DNA of 64,000 nucleotides, from assembly GCA_948735595.1 (NCBI GenBank), contig CAPXSA010000005.1:1-64000 (forward strand). The letters run 5' to 3'. Of the stretch, positions 63,477 to 64,000 are shown one piece after another; position 1 is the first letter of the stretch; every line of letters begins with the position of its first letter. This DNA comes from an uncultured Clostridia bacterium (lineage in GTDB: Bacteria > Bacillota > Clostridia > TANB77 > CAG-508). A program made the translations under genes and the position numbers. The notes below the pieces were generated by a model. The model worked only from the letters and a program-made list of their open reading frames with translations, did not search any database and was not told the origin of the DNA.

Positions 63477-63650
63477 TGTTTATCGTATTTAATAAACAAA
63501 AAATATATTCTTATCTAGTAGCGCTTAGCACTGTAGTTATTTTATTTGTTATTGCTTTTGCTGTAACAAATTCACCAAAGGATGTACTTCAAACATCTAT
63601 AAATGCACAAGATGAGAATAATGTGGTAATCAATCAAATAAATAATTAAG
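63477..63650 (+). CDS. Small membrane protein, 57 aa
   Basis: MFIVFNKQKIYSYLVALSTV, then VILFVIAFAVTN and a polar tail (SPKDVLQTSINAQDENN). One membrane segment with a short basic start, outside tail possible. AGAAGGAG SD. No family recognised. Confidence 0.6.
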
Positions 63651-63715
63651 TTTTTTTGTATAGCTCCTAGAACATTGGGTATACTTATGCTTAGAATAAG
63701 AAGGAGTTTATAGCA

Positions 63716-64000
63716 ATGTCTTTAATCGGTATTTTAACGCAAAATCAAAATAAAGCATATTTAAAAGAAGAATTAAAGAAAAGGAAACTAGAAGATGTAT
63801 TTTTTCTAACAGAAAGTACAGCACAAAATATGCGTAATGTGAAATTTGACACATTTTTATTAGGAAAGAAGATAACAGAAAAGCAAGAAATGATTAGGGA
63901 AATTGCAAAAAGGACAGACTATTTTATACTCAATAGTGATGTGAAAGAAAATTTACCACTTTTAGAAAATCTAGACTTAAAAATTATCACTTATGGGTAT
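63716..64000 (+). CDS. Conserved hypothetical protein, 3' end outside window
   Basis: At least 95 residues from ATG 63716 (AAGGAG SD), open to the right edge. MSLIGILTQNQNKAYLKEEL, then KRKLEDVFFLTESTAQNM, and FILNSDVKENLPLLENLDLK resemble a clostridial protein of unknown role whose later part looks like a nucleotide- or ligand-binding fold. From this fragment I cannot say more. Confidence 0.6.
   Translation, partial: MSLIGILTQNQNKAYLKEELKKRKLEDVFFLTESTAQNMRNVKFDTFLLGKKITEKQEMIREIAKRTDYFILNSDVKENLPLLENLDLKIITYGY

Noticed and set aside
63336..63518. 60-residue ORF after the WG-repeat gene
   Set aside because: It overlaps a strong terminator hairpin and the start of the 63477 gene, has no good SD and no sensible composition.
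1..64000. CRISPR array, prophage or transposase genes
   Set aside because: No regularly spaced repeats with unique spacers, and no integrase, capsid, terminase or transposase sequence was recognised.
1..64000. tRNA or rRNA genes
   Set aside because: No cloverleaf with a T-arm motif and no rRNA-like sequence noticed, so the tRNA set that would explain the CGG pattern is not in this window.

Overview
The window looks like the chromosome of an AT-rich, spore-forming, fermentative Clostridia-type Firmicute. The evidence is a SASP gene, a Spo0A-type DNA-binding domain, ctsR-mcsA-mcsB-clpC, a bifunctional AdhE, gatCAB, a DAP-type MurE, and strong SD sites with sigma-A promoters.

Layout. 1-4561: C-terminal part of a giant GLUG-repeat (probably M26 peptidase-like) surface protein. 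4846-13185: cell-wall and division cluster (PASTA PBP, unknown gene, murE, mraY, ftsW, murG). 13395-19501: DUF6514-like protein, topA, a small unknown gene and a SNF2 helicase. 19602-24006: PH-like membrane protein, trmFO and a large coiled-coil protein. 24262-28856: rpsL-rpsG-fusA-tuf. 29410-34965: RelBE-like module, TM2 protein, SH3-NlpC/P60 protein, comEC and hicAB. 35015-42527: small membrane protein, adhE, a receiver-less Spo0A-like regulator and gatCAB. 42727-50833: YtrA-type regulator plus ABC transporter, rpsT, hpf, SASP, TIM44-like and SPFH zinc-ribbon proteins, a HAD phosphatase and a toxin-antitoxin pair. 50948-56285: CtsR stress regulon. 56338-56884: an isolated GC-rich transcription unit with micro-ORFs. 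56920-64000: CDF transporter, cysteine desulfurase, XRE regulator, split TauE/SafE pair, Cys-rich protein, WG-repeat protein and an incomplete gene.

The outstanding observation is translational. Every visibly broken conserved gene is broken in the same way: one extra C stands before a glycine codon, so an in-frame CGG is followed in the +1 frame by the conserved glycine GGN. Nine sites are well supported by family conservation: PBP 6262, murE 9301, ftsW 11819, SNF2 18181, relE 29709, comEC 34015 and 34145, HAD 49011, tauE 61546. Two more are plausible (34206, 61077). The codon before CGG differs at each site, so the common element is CGGN itself, read as if it were a four-base glycine codon. 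By eye I found no clear in-frame CGG used as arginine in the AT-rich conserved genes; 16337 is ambiguous. A set of GC-richer single-gene units, including the Spo0A-like gene, does carry in-frame CGG that must be read as arginine to give a full-length product. This suggests an unassigned or frameshift-prone CGG, perhaps with a conditional second reading. The GC-rich locus at 56338-56884 places CGG within the first codons of several tiny ORFs.

There are also three copies of a structured intergenic element whose outer stem differs in sequence but keeps pairing, two or three GGGGACA hairpin elements, two unrelated tandem arrays that both have 58-bp units, and clear operators for CtsR, a YtrA-type GntR regulator, an XRE regulator and the RelBE module. 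I saw no rRNA, tRNA, CRISPR array or transposase gene.
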